From an uncultured Dorea sp. (GTDB lineage: Bacteria > Bacillota > Clostridia > Lachnospirales > Lachnospiraceae): a stretch of DNA of 64,000 nucleotides. Shown here piece after piece: positions 52,282 through 61,117 of the stretch. A program made the translations under genes and the position numbers. The DNA lies in the NCBI GenBank assembly GCA_910579925.1, contig CAJTVY010000001.1, positions 1-64,000 on the forward strand, given 5' to 3'. Each line of letters opens with the position of its first letter. Positions within the stretch are counted from its first letter, which is position 1. Under the pieces are notes generated by a model that was given only the letters and a program-made list of their open reading frames with translations, had not been told where the DNA came from and ran no database searches.

Positions 52282-52429
52282 AAGGTTGTCTGCCAGAATA
52301 TGGGGATTTGACGGCGGAAGATACTGAATAGAACGGATGCAGGGAGGGATGTGACAGGAGCGGAAGGTGTCAGAAACAAACATTAACGGTCAGAGAATTA
52401 TTGCTAATTTAGGAAAGGACATGGATACT

Positions 52430-54094
52430 ATGAGAAATGGGATTAGAAAACGGCTGCGAAAAAGCCTTGGATTTCTGCTGCTGCTGGTCATGCTTGGAGC
52501 CATGACAGTTCATGCAGAAGATGGGGAAAAAGCCTCTGGTGCGCCGGATGATAATGGCAAGGCGAAGGAAGGAAACGTTACTATGGAAGGGAACGTTTCG
52601 GGGGATCTGGAAAACAACGCTGCCGGACAGGAGACGGAAACGGGAACGAATGCAGAGAAAAAACTTCCGACTGTAACCGAGTCCCGCATTACGTGGGACG
52701 GCGGTGAATTAAGGATTCCGGTGGATCTGGGAGATTATAGCGGACGGGATGATATTTTTGCATCCGGTATGAGAATTGTTTCAGAAGCGGACGGCTATGT
52801 TTTTAATAGCAGATTTAATGCTACGCTGGAAGGGAATATGGTGATCGTTCCTTTTCGCGATCTTGTAGAAGTGAGTGACAGGGAGCAGATTTTAACAAAG
52901 GCAGGGGATTATACAGCACGAGTAGGATTTTATACTGAAGCGGGCGAAAGCAGTGAGTCGGAATTTACGTTACATGTACCGTCTGACAGTACCGTCTGGA
53001 AAATCACATCTGTAACGGAAAAATTCGATGGAAAAGAAGATGTTACTTTTTCCTTTGTAAACGGAACTAACAATTATGAAATAGAGTCAATCAGTTCTAT
53101 CGAAGTGTTTGTGGGAATGGGCGGTGTGAATGCGCCTGATTTAACGAGTGGCTTTACCTTTGATAAGAGAGCAGGAACGTTGACAATCGAAAAAGAAAAG
53201 ATTAAAGAGGCTCTTAGATATTCAAAAAAGATTCTTGATGGATCTGGGCTGGATCTTGGAACTGAGGCTGCTATTAATGTAGGTGCGAAAACTTCTAAAG
53301 GAATAGATTTATATCGTTTCAATCGTATTTTCTGGGAAGGAGGTATATCAACGACAGCATGGGAGATTGATTTTACAGATTGTGATCTGACGGAACCAGA
53401 GCCAACGCCGGAACCAGAGCCAACTCCCAACCCTTCTGACAAAACAGTTTCAGAATTTGCAGGAACCGGCTCAGAAGAGATTTCTATTTCAAAGGAAAGC
53501 GCTGCCTTGATAGAGAAAAGTGCGCTTGCTTATATTCAGAAAAATTATGCGGAAGAATTAGCGGTATTAGGAGAGGATTACAAAATCACTTCCAGATTAA
53601 ATCTTTCAAACCAGTCGGCGGCTAATGTGCAGCAGACGGTAAAAGACGCATTTTCCTCCTTGCTGAATGGGAAGAAGATCGGGCGGTATTATGAGATTGG
53701 TATTATGGCAGACGTTCTGCAGGATGGAAAGGCAGTGGAAGGGCTGAAAGAGATAGCAATTCCGCAGTTGGAAGAGAAGATTGTCCTGAGTTTAAAGATC
53801 CCGGAGTCAGTCAGAAAATCCGGGCGTACTTATCAGATGTTCCATTATAAGAATCAGAAGGCTGAAGTACTGAATTCAGAGACCAGGGATAACACGATCT
53901 CATTCCGTACGGATTCTTTCTCACCATATGCATTGGTTTATGCGGAGAATGCTAATACAGGAAATGCTGCGTCAGCGAATTCGCCGAAGACAGGAGACGA
54001 GACAAATATGCTGCTCAGTTTAGTGCTGGCAATGTTATCGGTTGCTGTAGGATTTACAGTGTTTGCAATGAAAAGAAAGGCTATTCATCGTTAA
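52430..54094 (+). CDS. Sortase-anchored surface protein
   Basis: About 554 residues from ATG 52430, with AAAGGA 10 bp upstream; ATG 52421 and GTG 52367 are alternatives. Signal peptide (basic RNGIRKRLRK, hydrophobic core, cleavage near VHA). NEAT/Ig-like beta domains follow to about residue 320, then the Pro-rich linker EPEPTPEPEPTPNP. A second folded part precedes the C-terminal sorting signal SPKTGD, a hydrophobic helix and the basic tail MKRKAIHR. It is anchored to the cell wall by sortase. A repressor-controlled promoter lies 150 bp upstream. Ligand unknown. Confidence 0.82.
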   Translation: MRNGIRKRLRKSLGFLLLLVMLGAMTVHAEDGEKASGAPDDNGKAKEGNVTMEGNVSGDLENNAAGQETETGTNAEKKLPTVTESRITWDGGELRIPVDLGDYSGRDDIFASGMRIVSEADGYVFNSRFNATLEGNMVIVPFRDLVEVSDREQILTKAGDYTARVGFYTEAGESSESEFTLHVPSDSTVWKITSVTEKFDGKEDVTFSFVNGTNNYEIESISSIEVFVGMGGVNAPDLTSGFTFDKRAGTLTIEKEKIKEALRYSKKILDGSGLDLGTEAAINVGAKTSKGIDLYRFNRIFWEGGISTTAWEIDFTDCDLTEPEPTPEPEPTPNPSDKTVSEFAGTGSEEISISKESAALIEKSALAYIQKNYAEELAVLGEDYKITSRLNLSNQSAANVQQTVKDAFSSLLNGKKIGRYYEIGIMADVLQDGKAVEGLKEIAIPQLEEKIVLSLKIPESVRKSGRTYQMFHYKNQKAEVLNSETRDNTISFRTDSFSPYALVYAENANTGNAASANSPKTGDETNMLLSLVLAMLSVAVGFTVFAMKRKAIHR

Positions 54095-54120
54095 TTGAAT
54101 GGTAAATGGAATAATAGAAG

Positions 54121-54172
54121 AGAACAGGACGGCAGGGAAAAGATATTCTACATTTTCCTGCTGTCTTGTTCT
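54121..54172. terminator. Bidirectional terminator between the surface protein and the chemoreceptor
   Basis: 20-bp nearly perfect arms (54121-54140 and 54153-54172), AGAACAGGACGGCAGG against CCTGCTGTCTTGTTCT. It serves two convergent genes. Confidence 0.8.
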
Positions 54173-54186
54173 AAGAAAAAGGGTCT

Positions 54187-55878
54187 TTAATTCTTTAACC
54201 GGAATGTTCCTACCAGATCTTTCATGAGCTGCGACTGATTAGATAATTCCTGGCTGGCTGCCGCGCTCTCCTCGGCGGTTGCAGAATTGGTCTGCACGAC
54301 GTTGGAAATCTGGTCTATACCCAGCGTAATCTGGGCGATTGCTTCCGCCTGATTGCCGCTTGCCTCGGAAATCTGACCGATGATACCGGCAACCTCCTCG
54401 ACTCCTTTTACCGTATTCAGTAAAGAAGCGGCGGTCTCGTCTGCAATCAGGGTTCCGTTTTCTACGGCTCTTAATGAATTCTCAATAAGAGCAGAAGTAT
54501 TCTTGGACGCTTCGGCGCTCTTGCCTGCCAGATTACGGACTTCGTCGGCCACAACTGCGAACCCTTTTCCGGCTTCGCCGGCGCGCGCCGCTTCTACGGC
54601 TGCATTCAACGCAAGAATATTGGTCTGGAAAGCGATGTCCTCAATGGTTTTGATAATCTTGCTGATTTCGTCCGAGCAGGAGCTGATATTGTTCATTGCC
54701 TGAATCATTTCCTGCATCTTTTCATTGCTTTTTTGCATCTCGTTTCCTACGTTACCTGCCATATCATTCGCTTTATGAGCATATTCGGCATTCTGCTGAA
54801 CCTTCTGTGAAATCTCGTTAATGGATGCGGAAAGTTCCTCTACAGAACTTGCCTGTTCGGTAGCGCCTTGAGAAAGCGCCTGCGCCCCGCCTGATACCTG
54901 GTTGGAACCGCTTGCAACCTGGGCGGAACTCTGGCTGATCTGCAGAATTGTATGGTTGAGTTTATCAGCGATTGTGCGGAAGGAAACTAAAAGAGGCTTA
55001 AATCCTCCGATGTATTCCTCTTCACAGATGGAATCCACTGTAAAATCCCCGGAAGCCATACGGGCAAGGAATTTATTCTCATCATCAATAATGACTTGAA
55101 GTTTGCGGATCAGTTCACGCATCTGTTTGGAGAGAATTCCCAATTCATCCTTAGAAGTATAGGAAATTTCTACATCCAGATCACCCGCAGCCATTCTGGA
55201 GGCAGCGTTTTCAATCTCGAAGATTGGATATTTGATTCCGCGTATAATTACAAATGAGAAGTAGGTACCGATTATGAATATAATTATCATAACGCCGATC
55301 TGGAGAATGGTCGCATCTCTGTAAAGATTTTCGCTTGAGGCGGTTTCTTTCTGGCTTCCTTCTTCCGTATAATTTATGATTTCATCAAGAGCTCCGTTCA
55401 GGGATATGTAAAGGTCTACACATTCCCCCTCTAAAATTGCGCGGGCGGCGTCTATGTCGCCCTGTTTTGCCAGCGTCATCAGACGGTCGTCGGCCTCGCT
55501 GTACTGAGTCCAGAAATCAAAGGCTGTATCGTATAATGCCTTCTCTTCTCCGGTAATGAGCTCTTTGTATCTGCCAAAAAGCTCCTCCATTTCACCTTTT
55601 TCTTTTTCTACATATTGAAGGCTTGTTTCAGTTACTTTGTCGGAAAGGGCTGTGAGGTATCTTAGTTCATTAAGCCGGATGTTGGAGAGTGTGCCGTTCA
55701 TATCCCGCACCGTGTCTATGCGGGGAAGCCACCCTGTTGAGATATTGTCGTTCTTGTGATTTAATCTTCCCATTAAGAAGAACGAGATCCCTCCGATAAC
55801 AAGCATGCCAATTAGCGCTATTCCAATAAGAATATAGAGTTTCAGACTGATTTTCAAGTTTCTAATGTGTGCTGCCAT
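54187..55878 (-). CDS. Methyl-accepting chemotaxis protein
   Basis: 563 residues from ATG 55878, with AAAGGAG 10 bp upstream; the longer frame to 55989 is unlikely. A membrane helix (about 12-33) is followed by a four-helix-bundle sensor domain (about 35-185), a second helix (about 190-212), HAMP, and a signalling domain with the hairpin tip AFQTNILALNAAVEAARAGE and AVVADEVRNLAGKSAEA. It senses a small ligand outside and controls CheA. No flagellar or other che genes are in the window. The C-terminus lacks a CheR-binding pentapeptide. Confidence 0.93.
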   Translation of the reverse strand: MAAHIRNLKISLKLYILIGIALIGMLVIGGISFFLMGRLNHKNDNISTGWLPRIDTVRDMNGTLSNIRLNELRYLTALSDKVTETSLQYVEKEKGEMEELFGRYKELITGEEKALYDTAFDFWTQYSEADDRLMTLAKQGDIDAARAILEGECVDLYISLNGALDEIINYTEEGSQKETASSENLYRDATILQIGVMIIIFIIGTYFSFVIIRGIKYPIFEIENAASRMAAGDLDVEISYTSKDELGILSKQMRELIRKLQVIIDDENKFLARMASGDFTVDSICEEEYIGGFKPLLVSFRTIADKLNHTILQISQSSAQVASGSNQVSGGAQALSQGATEQASSVEELSASINEISQKVQQNAEYAHKANDMAGNVGNEMQKSNEKMQEMIQAMNNISSCSDEISKIIKTIEDIAFQTNILALNAAVEAARAGEAGKGFAVVADEVRNLAGKSAEASKNTSALIENSLRAVENGTLIADETAASLLNTVKGVEEVAGIIGQISEASGNQAEAIAQITLGIDQISNVVQTNSATAEESAAASQELSNQSQLMKDLVGTFRLKN

Positions 55879-56211
55879 GTAGTGTTTTCTCCTTTCATTT
55901 CCACAATCTTTTTTTGCATTTGACACATAATCAATACTCTGAAAATAGTATCGGCAGAAAGAGAGGATTGGATAAGAATTTTTATTCATTTATATTGCGA
56001 TAATTATAAAAATGATTTGTTGATTCAGGTTACGGCTTTTTGCTGTACAATCTGTGGGAAATTGAGTATATTATAGGTAATGGGAATTAATCTGACCGTT
56101 CAAAACGAGGGAGGGAGGGTCAGAGGCTATCAGAAAATATGCATTTGTATGCTGGAAAAGAAATGCAAAGCAGAATGTATTTGTCAACAGCGGCAAAGAA
56201 AGGAGAAAATC

Positions 56212-58263
56212 ATGAGAAAACCACAGAGTTTTCAATGGAACGAGATTTCATTAGGCGCATGTTATTACCCGGAGCACTGGGATAAAAGCCTTTGGGAAGA
56301 AGACCTTGAACGTATGAAGGCCGTCGGTATCAGGATGATCCGGATCGGTGAATTCGCATGGAGCAAGGTAGAGCCGGCAGAGGGAGAATTCACCTACGAA
56401 TTCTTTGACGGATTTCTGGAAGTCGCATGTAAGGCCGGTATGAAGGTCATCTTTGGAACGCCGACGGCAACGCCGCCTGCATGGCTGACGGAGAAGTACC
56501 CGGAAGTATTAAACTGTAGGATGGACGGGGTGAAATTCCGCCATGGCATGCGCAGGCACTATAACTATAATTCACCTGTATACCGGAAACTTAGCGTGCG
56601 GATCGTGGAGAAGCTGGCAGGCCGTTACGCCTCTCATCCAAGCGTCATTGGCTGGCAGATTGACAATGAGATCAACTGTGAGGTGGACGTATTCTATTCA
56701 GAAAGCGACACTTGGGCATTTCGTGAATATCTGAAGAAGAAATACGCAACGCTTGAGAAGCTCAACCAGGAACTGGGAATGATATTCTGGAACCAGGAAT
56801 ATACAGACTGGGAAGAGATCTATGTGCCCCGTACTACGATTCATGATTCTGCAAACCCACACTTGACTTTGGAGTATTACCGGTTTATTTCCGAGAGTGC
56901 GATTGCATTCTGCAAAATGCAGAGTGATATTATTCGCAAATATACCAAGCCGGGGGATTTCATTACGACAAACGGTATGTTTAACCATCTGGACAACCAT
57001 AGGATGATGGATGACGCATTAGATGTATATACCTATGATTCTTATCCTAATTTTGCTTATTGCCTTGAGGAAGATCCGATACATAGTAAGAGTCTGAACG
57101 ACAGGAAATGGAGTCATCATCTTTCCAGGGTACGTTCCATCTGTCCCCATTTTGGCATTATGGAACAGCAGTCTGGGGCAAACGGGTGGAATACCCGGAT
57201 GGAAGCGCCTGCGCCAAAGCCGGGACAGATGCTGCTCTGGGCAATGCAGAGTATCGCCCATGGGGCGGATTATGTCAGCTTCTTCCGTTGGCGTACCTGT
57301 ACGGTGGGGACGGAGATTTACTGGCATGGAATCCTGGACTATGACAACCGGGACAACAGGAAACTTCGGGAGATTGCACAAATTCATAAACTGGCGCAGT
57401 CCGTAAAATGTCTTGCCGGGGCACAGTATCAGGCATGCTTTGGAGTTCTGGAGGATTATGATAATCTCTGGGATGCGGACGTGGACGTATGGCACAGCCG
57501 TCTGGAAAAAGCGAGCAAAAAGGAGATTTTCGCTGCGTCTCAGCTAAACCACACACCGATGGATTATGTGGAGCTGTCAGACGATACAGAGTATGAGGAG
57601 CTGAAGAAGTATCCGGTTCTGCTCTATCCTCACGGTCTGATTCTGACAAAGCGAAGGGCTGCTCTTCTGAAAACGTATGTGGAAAAGGGCGGCTGCCTGG
57701 TGATCGGCGCACGTACGGGACAGAAGGAAGAACACGGAAGATGTGTGACGACGCCGATGCCGGGGCTTCTTTCGGAACTTACGGGGACGACGGTAGAGGA
57801 ATTTACCTTTGTAGGGGCTATGGATGGAACGGTCTGTATGGACTGGCAGAAAGAGCGGCTTGATACAGGGATATTTAACGATGTTCTGGAAACGGTGAGT
57901 GAGGACGTGAAAGTGCTTGCGCGGTATACGTCCAACTATTATGCAGGAAAACCGGCTCTTACAGAACGCAGCGCGGGAGCGGGAAAGGCGCTTCATTTCG
58001 GAGGGACATTTACCAGAGAAACCGTAGAGGCCATGCTTGAGTATCTGGGATGCTTAAGTCCTTATGCAGGTGAGATTGAACTTCCGCAAGAGTGCGAACT
58101 GTGCGTCAGAAAGAAGGAGGGAAACCGTTACTTCTTTGTCTTGAATTATTCGGCAGATGAGCAGAAGATCGTTCTGAAGCAGGAGATGACAGATCTGGAT
58201 TCCGGGGAGAAAGTATGTGGAACTATCAAGATGAAAGGTTATGGAGTTGTCGTTCTGAGATGA
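56212..58263 (+). CDS. GH42 beta-galactosidase
   Basis: 683 residues from ATG 56212, with AAAGGAG upstream. The (beta/alpha)8 barrel begins SLGACYYPEHWDKSLW. The acid/base Glu is E153 in GWQIDNEIN and the nucleophile Glu is E318 in GIMEQQSGANGW, both typical of GH42. A trimerisation-type domain and a small C-terminal beta domain follow. There is no signal peptide, so it acts on imported galactosides. Its stop overlaps the start of a response-regulator gene (ATGA), an unusual partner for a glycosidase. Confidence 0.93.
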   Translation: MRKPQSFQWNEISLGACYYPEHWDKSLWEEDLERMKAVGIRMIRIGEFAWSKVEPAEGEFTYEFFDGFLEVACKAGMKVIFGTPTATPPAWLTEKYPEVLNCRMDGVKFRHGMRRHYNYNSPVYRKLSVRIVEKLAGRYASHPSVIGWQIDNEINCEVDVFYSESDTWAFREYLKKKYATLEKLNQELGMIFWNQEYTDWEEIYVPRTTIHDSANPHLTLEYYRFISESAIAFCKMQSDIIRKYTKPGDFITTNGMFNHLDNHRMMDDALDVYTYDSYPNFAYCLEEDPIHSKSLNDRKWSHHLSRVRSICPHFGIMEQQSGANGWNTRMEAPAPKPGQMLLWAMQSIAHGADYVSFFRWRTCTVGTEIYWHGILDYDNRDNRKLREIAQIHKLAQSVKCLAGAQYQACFGVLEDYDNLWDADVDVWHSRLEKASKKEIFAASQLNHTPMDYVELSDDTEYEELKKYPVLLYPHGLILTKRRAALLKTYVEKGGCLVIGARTGQKEEHGRCVTTPMPGLLSELTGTTVEEFTFVGAMDGTVCMDWQKERLDTGIFNDVLETVSEDVKVLARYTSNYYAGKPALTERSAGAGKALHFGGTFTRETVEAMLEYLGCLSPYAGEIELPQECELCVRKKEGNRYFFVLNYSADEQKIVLKQEMTDLDSGEKVCGTIKMKGYGVVVLR

Positions 58264-58997
58264 AAATTCTATTGATTGAGGATGATGAGACGATTTCCTT
58301 TGGTATCTGCTCGGCCCTTGGAAGAAAAGGGTATGAGGTGGCCGGCTGTTCTGGTATGGAAGAGGGGAAGAGGATCTTTTCGGAAGAAATCAGTCTGATT
58401 CTCCTGGATCTGAATCTGCCGGATGGAAGCGGCTATGATTTCTGCGAGTGGGTGAAGGCAAAAAGTGATATTCCGGTTATCTTTCTGACGGTGCGGGATG
58501 ATGTAGAGGGCATTACCCATGGACTCGATATGGGAGCGGATGATTATATTACGAAACCCTTTCATATTGCGGTTCTGGAATCCAGGATTCAGGCAGTTCT
58601 AAGGAGAACGTCTGGGAGAAATGTACCAAAGGATCTGTCAGAAGGAAGTGAAAGGGGGAGTGATCCGGTCAGAGAGAAAGGGTCTGAGGAACTGGATTTC
58701 CAGATACTTGTCTGCGGTGCGATACGTCTGGATAAGAAAAAGAGGCGGGTGCTGGCAGAAGAAGAGATCATTACCCTTTCTGATCTGGAATACCGTCTCC
58801 TTCTGATGCTGATGGAGAATAAGGGATGTATCCTGACGCGCGGGCGTATTCTGGAGAAGCTGTGGGATGCAAGGGGGAATTTCGTGAATGATAATACCTT
58901 GACGGTCGCTATGAAACGCCTGCGTGAGAAACTGCACCATACCCCTTGTATTACGACGGTAAGAGGAGTCGGATACCGGATGGAGGAAAAGGGATGA
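58260..58997 (+). CDS. OmpR/PhoB-family response regulator
   Basis: 245 residues from ATG 58260, which overlaps the beta-galactosidase stop. Receiver (IEDDETISFG, Asp in LILLDLNLPDGSG, Thr in FLTVRDD, Lys in TKPFHIA) and winged-helix output ending CITTVRGVGYRMEEKG. A linker of about 30 charged, Ser/Glu/Gly-rich residues (about 122-150) between the domains is longer than usual. It is coupled to the kinase 58994-60175 by an ATGA overlap. Targets unknown. Confidence 0.93.
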   Translation: MKILLIEDDETISFGICSALGRKGYEVAGCSGMEEGKRIFSEEISLILLDLNLPDGSGYDFCEWVKAKSDIPVIFLTVRDDVEGITHGLDMGADDYITKPFHIAVLESRIQAVLRRTSGRNVPKDLSEGSERGSDPVREKGSEELDFQILVCGAIRLDKKKRRVLAEEEIITLSDLEYRLLLMLMENKGCILTRGRILEKLWDARGNFVNDNTLTVAMKRLREKLHHTPCITTVRGVGYRMEEKG

Positions 58998-60175
58998 AAA
59001 CAGGAAGAAAGGCAGTGAGGCATTTCGTATTCTGGCTGTTTTTGGGAGCGGCCGCCGGAGTTTTTCTGGCGGCTGTCTTAAGTTATCATGAATACCAGAC
59101 CATGGAGAAAATAGTAGGTTCTGTCATAAAGACAGGATCTCTGGCAAAGGGATTGAAGGAACGCTCTGCCGCGGGATCTGGTTTTCTTAATGACTATGGG
59201 TATCGGCCTATGGGAAGTTTTGGAGACTATATTCCGTTTACGGCTGGAATCAGTGAACTTCTCTTTCTGACTGCTGGGTTGCTGGTATTTTGGGGACAAT
59301 ATCGGGAAGAAATACGGATTAAGAGCCGGGTTCTGGGACTGACGGAATATCTCAGGGCAGTGAATCGGGGAGAAGGCGCCGCCCTGCGCCGCAGTGAAGA
59401 TGAGTTTTCTCATCTGGAGGACGAGATGTATAAGACTGTCATGGAACTATGGAGTACCAGAGAGGCCGCAGTGAAGAATCATGAAGTCCTGACTGAGCGG
59501 ATTGCGGACATTGCCCATCAGTTGAAGACGCCCCTTACGTCCATGTCACTGATGACGGAACTTCTTGAGGAGTATCAGACTAACGAGACGAAGGAATATT
59601 ACAGCCGGCTTTCTCACCAGATTGAACGTCTGAAAAATCTGGTGGCAGGGCTTCTGGCGCTGGCAAAGCTGGATGCCCATGGGATTGTGTTTCATAAGGA
59701 AAGGATTGAGTTGTCGGAGCTTATGGAATCAGTATCAGAACTGCTGGGTGACATGATGGAAGAGCGTCGGATTTCCCTTGTGGAAGAAGAGTGTCCTGCC
59801 GGGTGCGTCCTTTACGGAGACCGGCAGTGGACGGAGGAAGCTTTGTTAAATATTCTGAAGAATTGTGTGGAACATACGCCGGACGGGGGAAGGATTCTGG
59901 TTGCTTACAGGCAGAATCCGATTTATACGGAACTTAAAATGGAAGACGAGGGCTGCGGATTTGCAAAGAAAGATCTGCCGCATATTTTCGAACGGTTCTA
60001 TCGGGGAGAAGGTGCGGCGAAGGATAACGCGGGAATCGGGTTAGCGCTGGCGAAGGCGGTGCTGGACCGACAGAACGGGTATCTGTATGCAGAAAACACG
60101 GCGGACGGGCATGGGAGGTTTCGGATAAAATGGTATACTCTTAACGATGTAGAGGAACAGGTGAATCTTGAATAA
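58994..60175 (+). CDS. Sensor histidine kinase
   Basis: 393 residues from ATG 58994, which follows GGAGGAAAAGGG. Two membrane helices (about 10-33 and 83-103) flank a sensor loop of about 50 residues. A HAMP-like linker precedes the H-box IADIAHQLKTPLTSM. N, G1 (EDEGCGFAKKDLPHIFERFYRG) and G2 (NAGIGLALAKAV) boxes complete the ATPase. The kinase core is similar to that of the minus-strand kinase 3888-4898. It pairs with regulator 58260-58997. A 17-bp terminator hairpin, which is also part of the invertible element, begins at its stop. Confidence 0.92.
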   Translation: MKTGRKAVRHFVFWLFLGAAAGVFLAAVLSYHEYQTMEKIVGSVIKTGSLAKGLKERSAAGSGFLNDYGYRPMGSFGDYIPFTAGISELLFLTAGLLVFWGQYREEIRIKSRVLGLTEYLRAVNRGEGAALRRSEDEFSHLEDEMYKTVMELWSTREAAVKNHEVLTERIADIAHQLKTPLTSMSLMTELLEEYQTNETKEYYSRLSHQIERLKNLVAGLLALAKLDAHGIVFHKERIELSELMESVSELLGDMMEERRISLVEEECPAGCVLYGDRQWTEEALLNILKNCVEHTPDGGRILVAYRQNPIYTELKMEDEGCGFAKKDLPHIFERFYRGEGAAKDNAGIGLALAKAVLDRQNGYLYAENTADGHGRFRIKWYTLNDVEEQVNLE

Positions 60176-60212
60176 AAAAATTTCGCAGAGTATCCTACTC
60201 TGCGAAATTTTT
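60176..60212. terminator. Terminator hairpin after the kinase, overlapping the left inverted repeat
   Basis: 17-bp perfect arms (60176-60192 and 60196-60212), AAATTTCGCAGAGTA against TACTCTGCGAAATTT, with T runs in both directions. It would stop the kinase transcript and, on the minus strand, any transcript from the OFF-oriented promoter at 60229-60257. Confidence 0.85.
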
Positions 60213-60421
60213 CTTAAATAGCATATCCATTATAACTGTCTGAATCTGAGAAATCAATACCTAATTTCGTTTTGCCGGAATCTGGCTTAAAATCTGACAA
60301 GATTAAGGTAATGATCGTCGTACTATTTCACTATTTATACTATATTTTCTATCATTTTCCTACAAAACAACAAAAATAATGGTCAGATCTATCTGAAAAA
60401 TTTCGCAGAGTAGGATACTCT
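60187..60421. promoter_or_regulatory. Putative invertible promoter switch of the polysaccharide cluster (OFF orientation)
   Basis: A 27-bp sequence at 60187-60213 recurs as a perfect reverse complement at 60395-60421, enclosing 181 bp. The enclosed segment is A/T-rich, non-coding, and carries on the minus strand -35 TTGATT (60252-60257), a 17-bp spacer and -10 TATAAT (60229-60234). This promoter now points left, into the terminator after the kinase gene. Inversion between the repeats would point it right, at the NusG-family genes and polysaccharide genes. Size, repeat length and position match known site-specific phase switches in Clostridia and Bacteroides. No recombinase gene is in the window. 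Confidence 0.75.
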
Positions 60422-60441
60422 ACGATTATGGAGGGATCGTT

Positions 60442-60939
60442 ATCTGGTACTTATTAGAATACCAGGGACAGGAAGAAGCGCAGATGCCTGCCCTGTGCAG
60501 GAAACATCTGCCCGAAACGGTAATAAAAAACGTCTTTGTCCCGACCTATGACAGTATGCGCCGTTATGACGGGGCATGGCATATGGAGAGAAAAGCATTG
60601 TTTCCTTCTCATGTGATCCTGGAAAGCGAGGCGGGGGCTGCGCTGGAAGAAGCGGTAAGACAATGCATGGGCTTGTTATCCGCCAGGAACCTGTTGCGGA
60701 TGAATCAGGAGGAGACAAATTTTCTGAAGTCTTTATGTGGAAACAAGCATCATCTGGAAATGTCAAAGGGAATTATCCGGCAAGGGAGCACCCGGATTAC
60801 GGACGGACCTTTAATCGGAATGGAGAAACAGATCTGCAGGATAGACAGACATAAGCGGCTGGCAAGGCTTTGTACACCCCAGGGGCAGAATGTCAGATAT
60901 ATTCCTGCCGGATTAGAAATTATAGAGAAAAGCATATGA
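60442..60939 (+). CDS. NusG-family (LoaP-like) antitermination protein with apparent AUC start
   Basis: 165 residues if started at ATC 60442. That codon lies exactly 6 bp after a GGAGGG ribosome site and directly before WYLLEYQGQEEAQ, the NusG N-terminal strand. No ATG, GTG or TTG is in frame between the upstream stop (60394-60396) and ATG 60484, and starting at 60484 would delete beta-1. The NGN domain (ALFPSHVILES) and a C-terminal KOW domain (LIGMEKQICRIDRHKRLARL) follow. It is more divergent than the second copy 61118-61663. A weak start codon may limit its level, or it may be a decaying gene. It would help RNA polymerase read through the long polysaccharide operon. Confidence 0.6.
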   Translation: MWYLLEYQGQEEAQMPALCRKHLPETVIKNVFVPTYDSMRRYDGAWHMERKALFPSHVILESEAGAALEEAVRQCMGLLSARNLLRMNQEETNFLKSLCGNKHHLEMSKGIIRQGSTRITDGPLIGMEKQICRIDRHKRLARLCTPQGQNVRYIPAGLEIIEKSI

Positions 60940-61117
60940 ATGCAGATTAGTAAATTGTCAGGATACCAGAAATACTTCTTGAAGCATTGGCACTGGAACG
61001 TATGAATGGCGGACATAACGATCGTAACTGTGGCTGTGTATGATACGCAGGTATGGATGGCGAAGCACGGATTTTATGCAGTATAGATTGTTCAGATTGA
61101 TGAGAGGAAAGATGTCT
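60940..61117 (+). other. Leader between the two NusG-family genes
   Basis: 178 bp with no gene. TTGAAG (60979-60984), 16-bp spacer and TATGAA (61001-61006) could be a weak promoter. GTATGAATGGCGGA and GTATGGATGGCGAA (about 61000 and 61051) form an imperfect direct repeat. LoaP proteins act on hairpins in 5' leaders, but I see no strong stem here. Confidence 0.25.
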
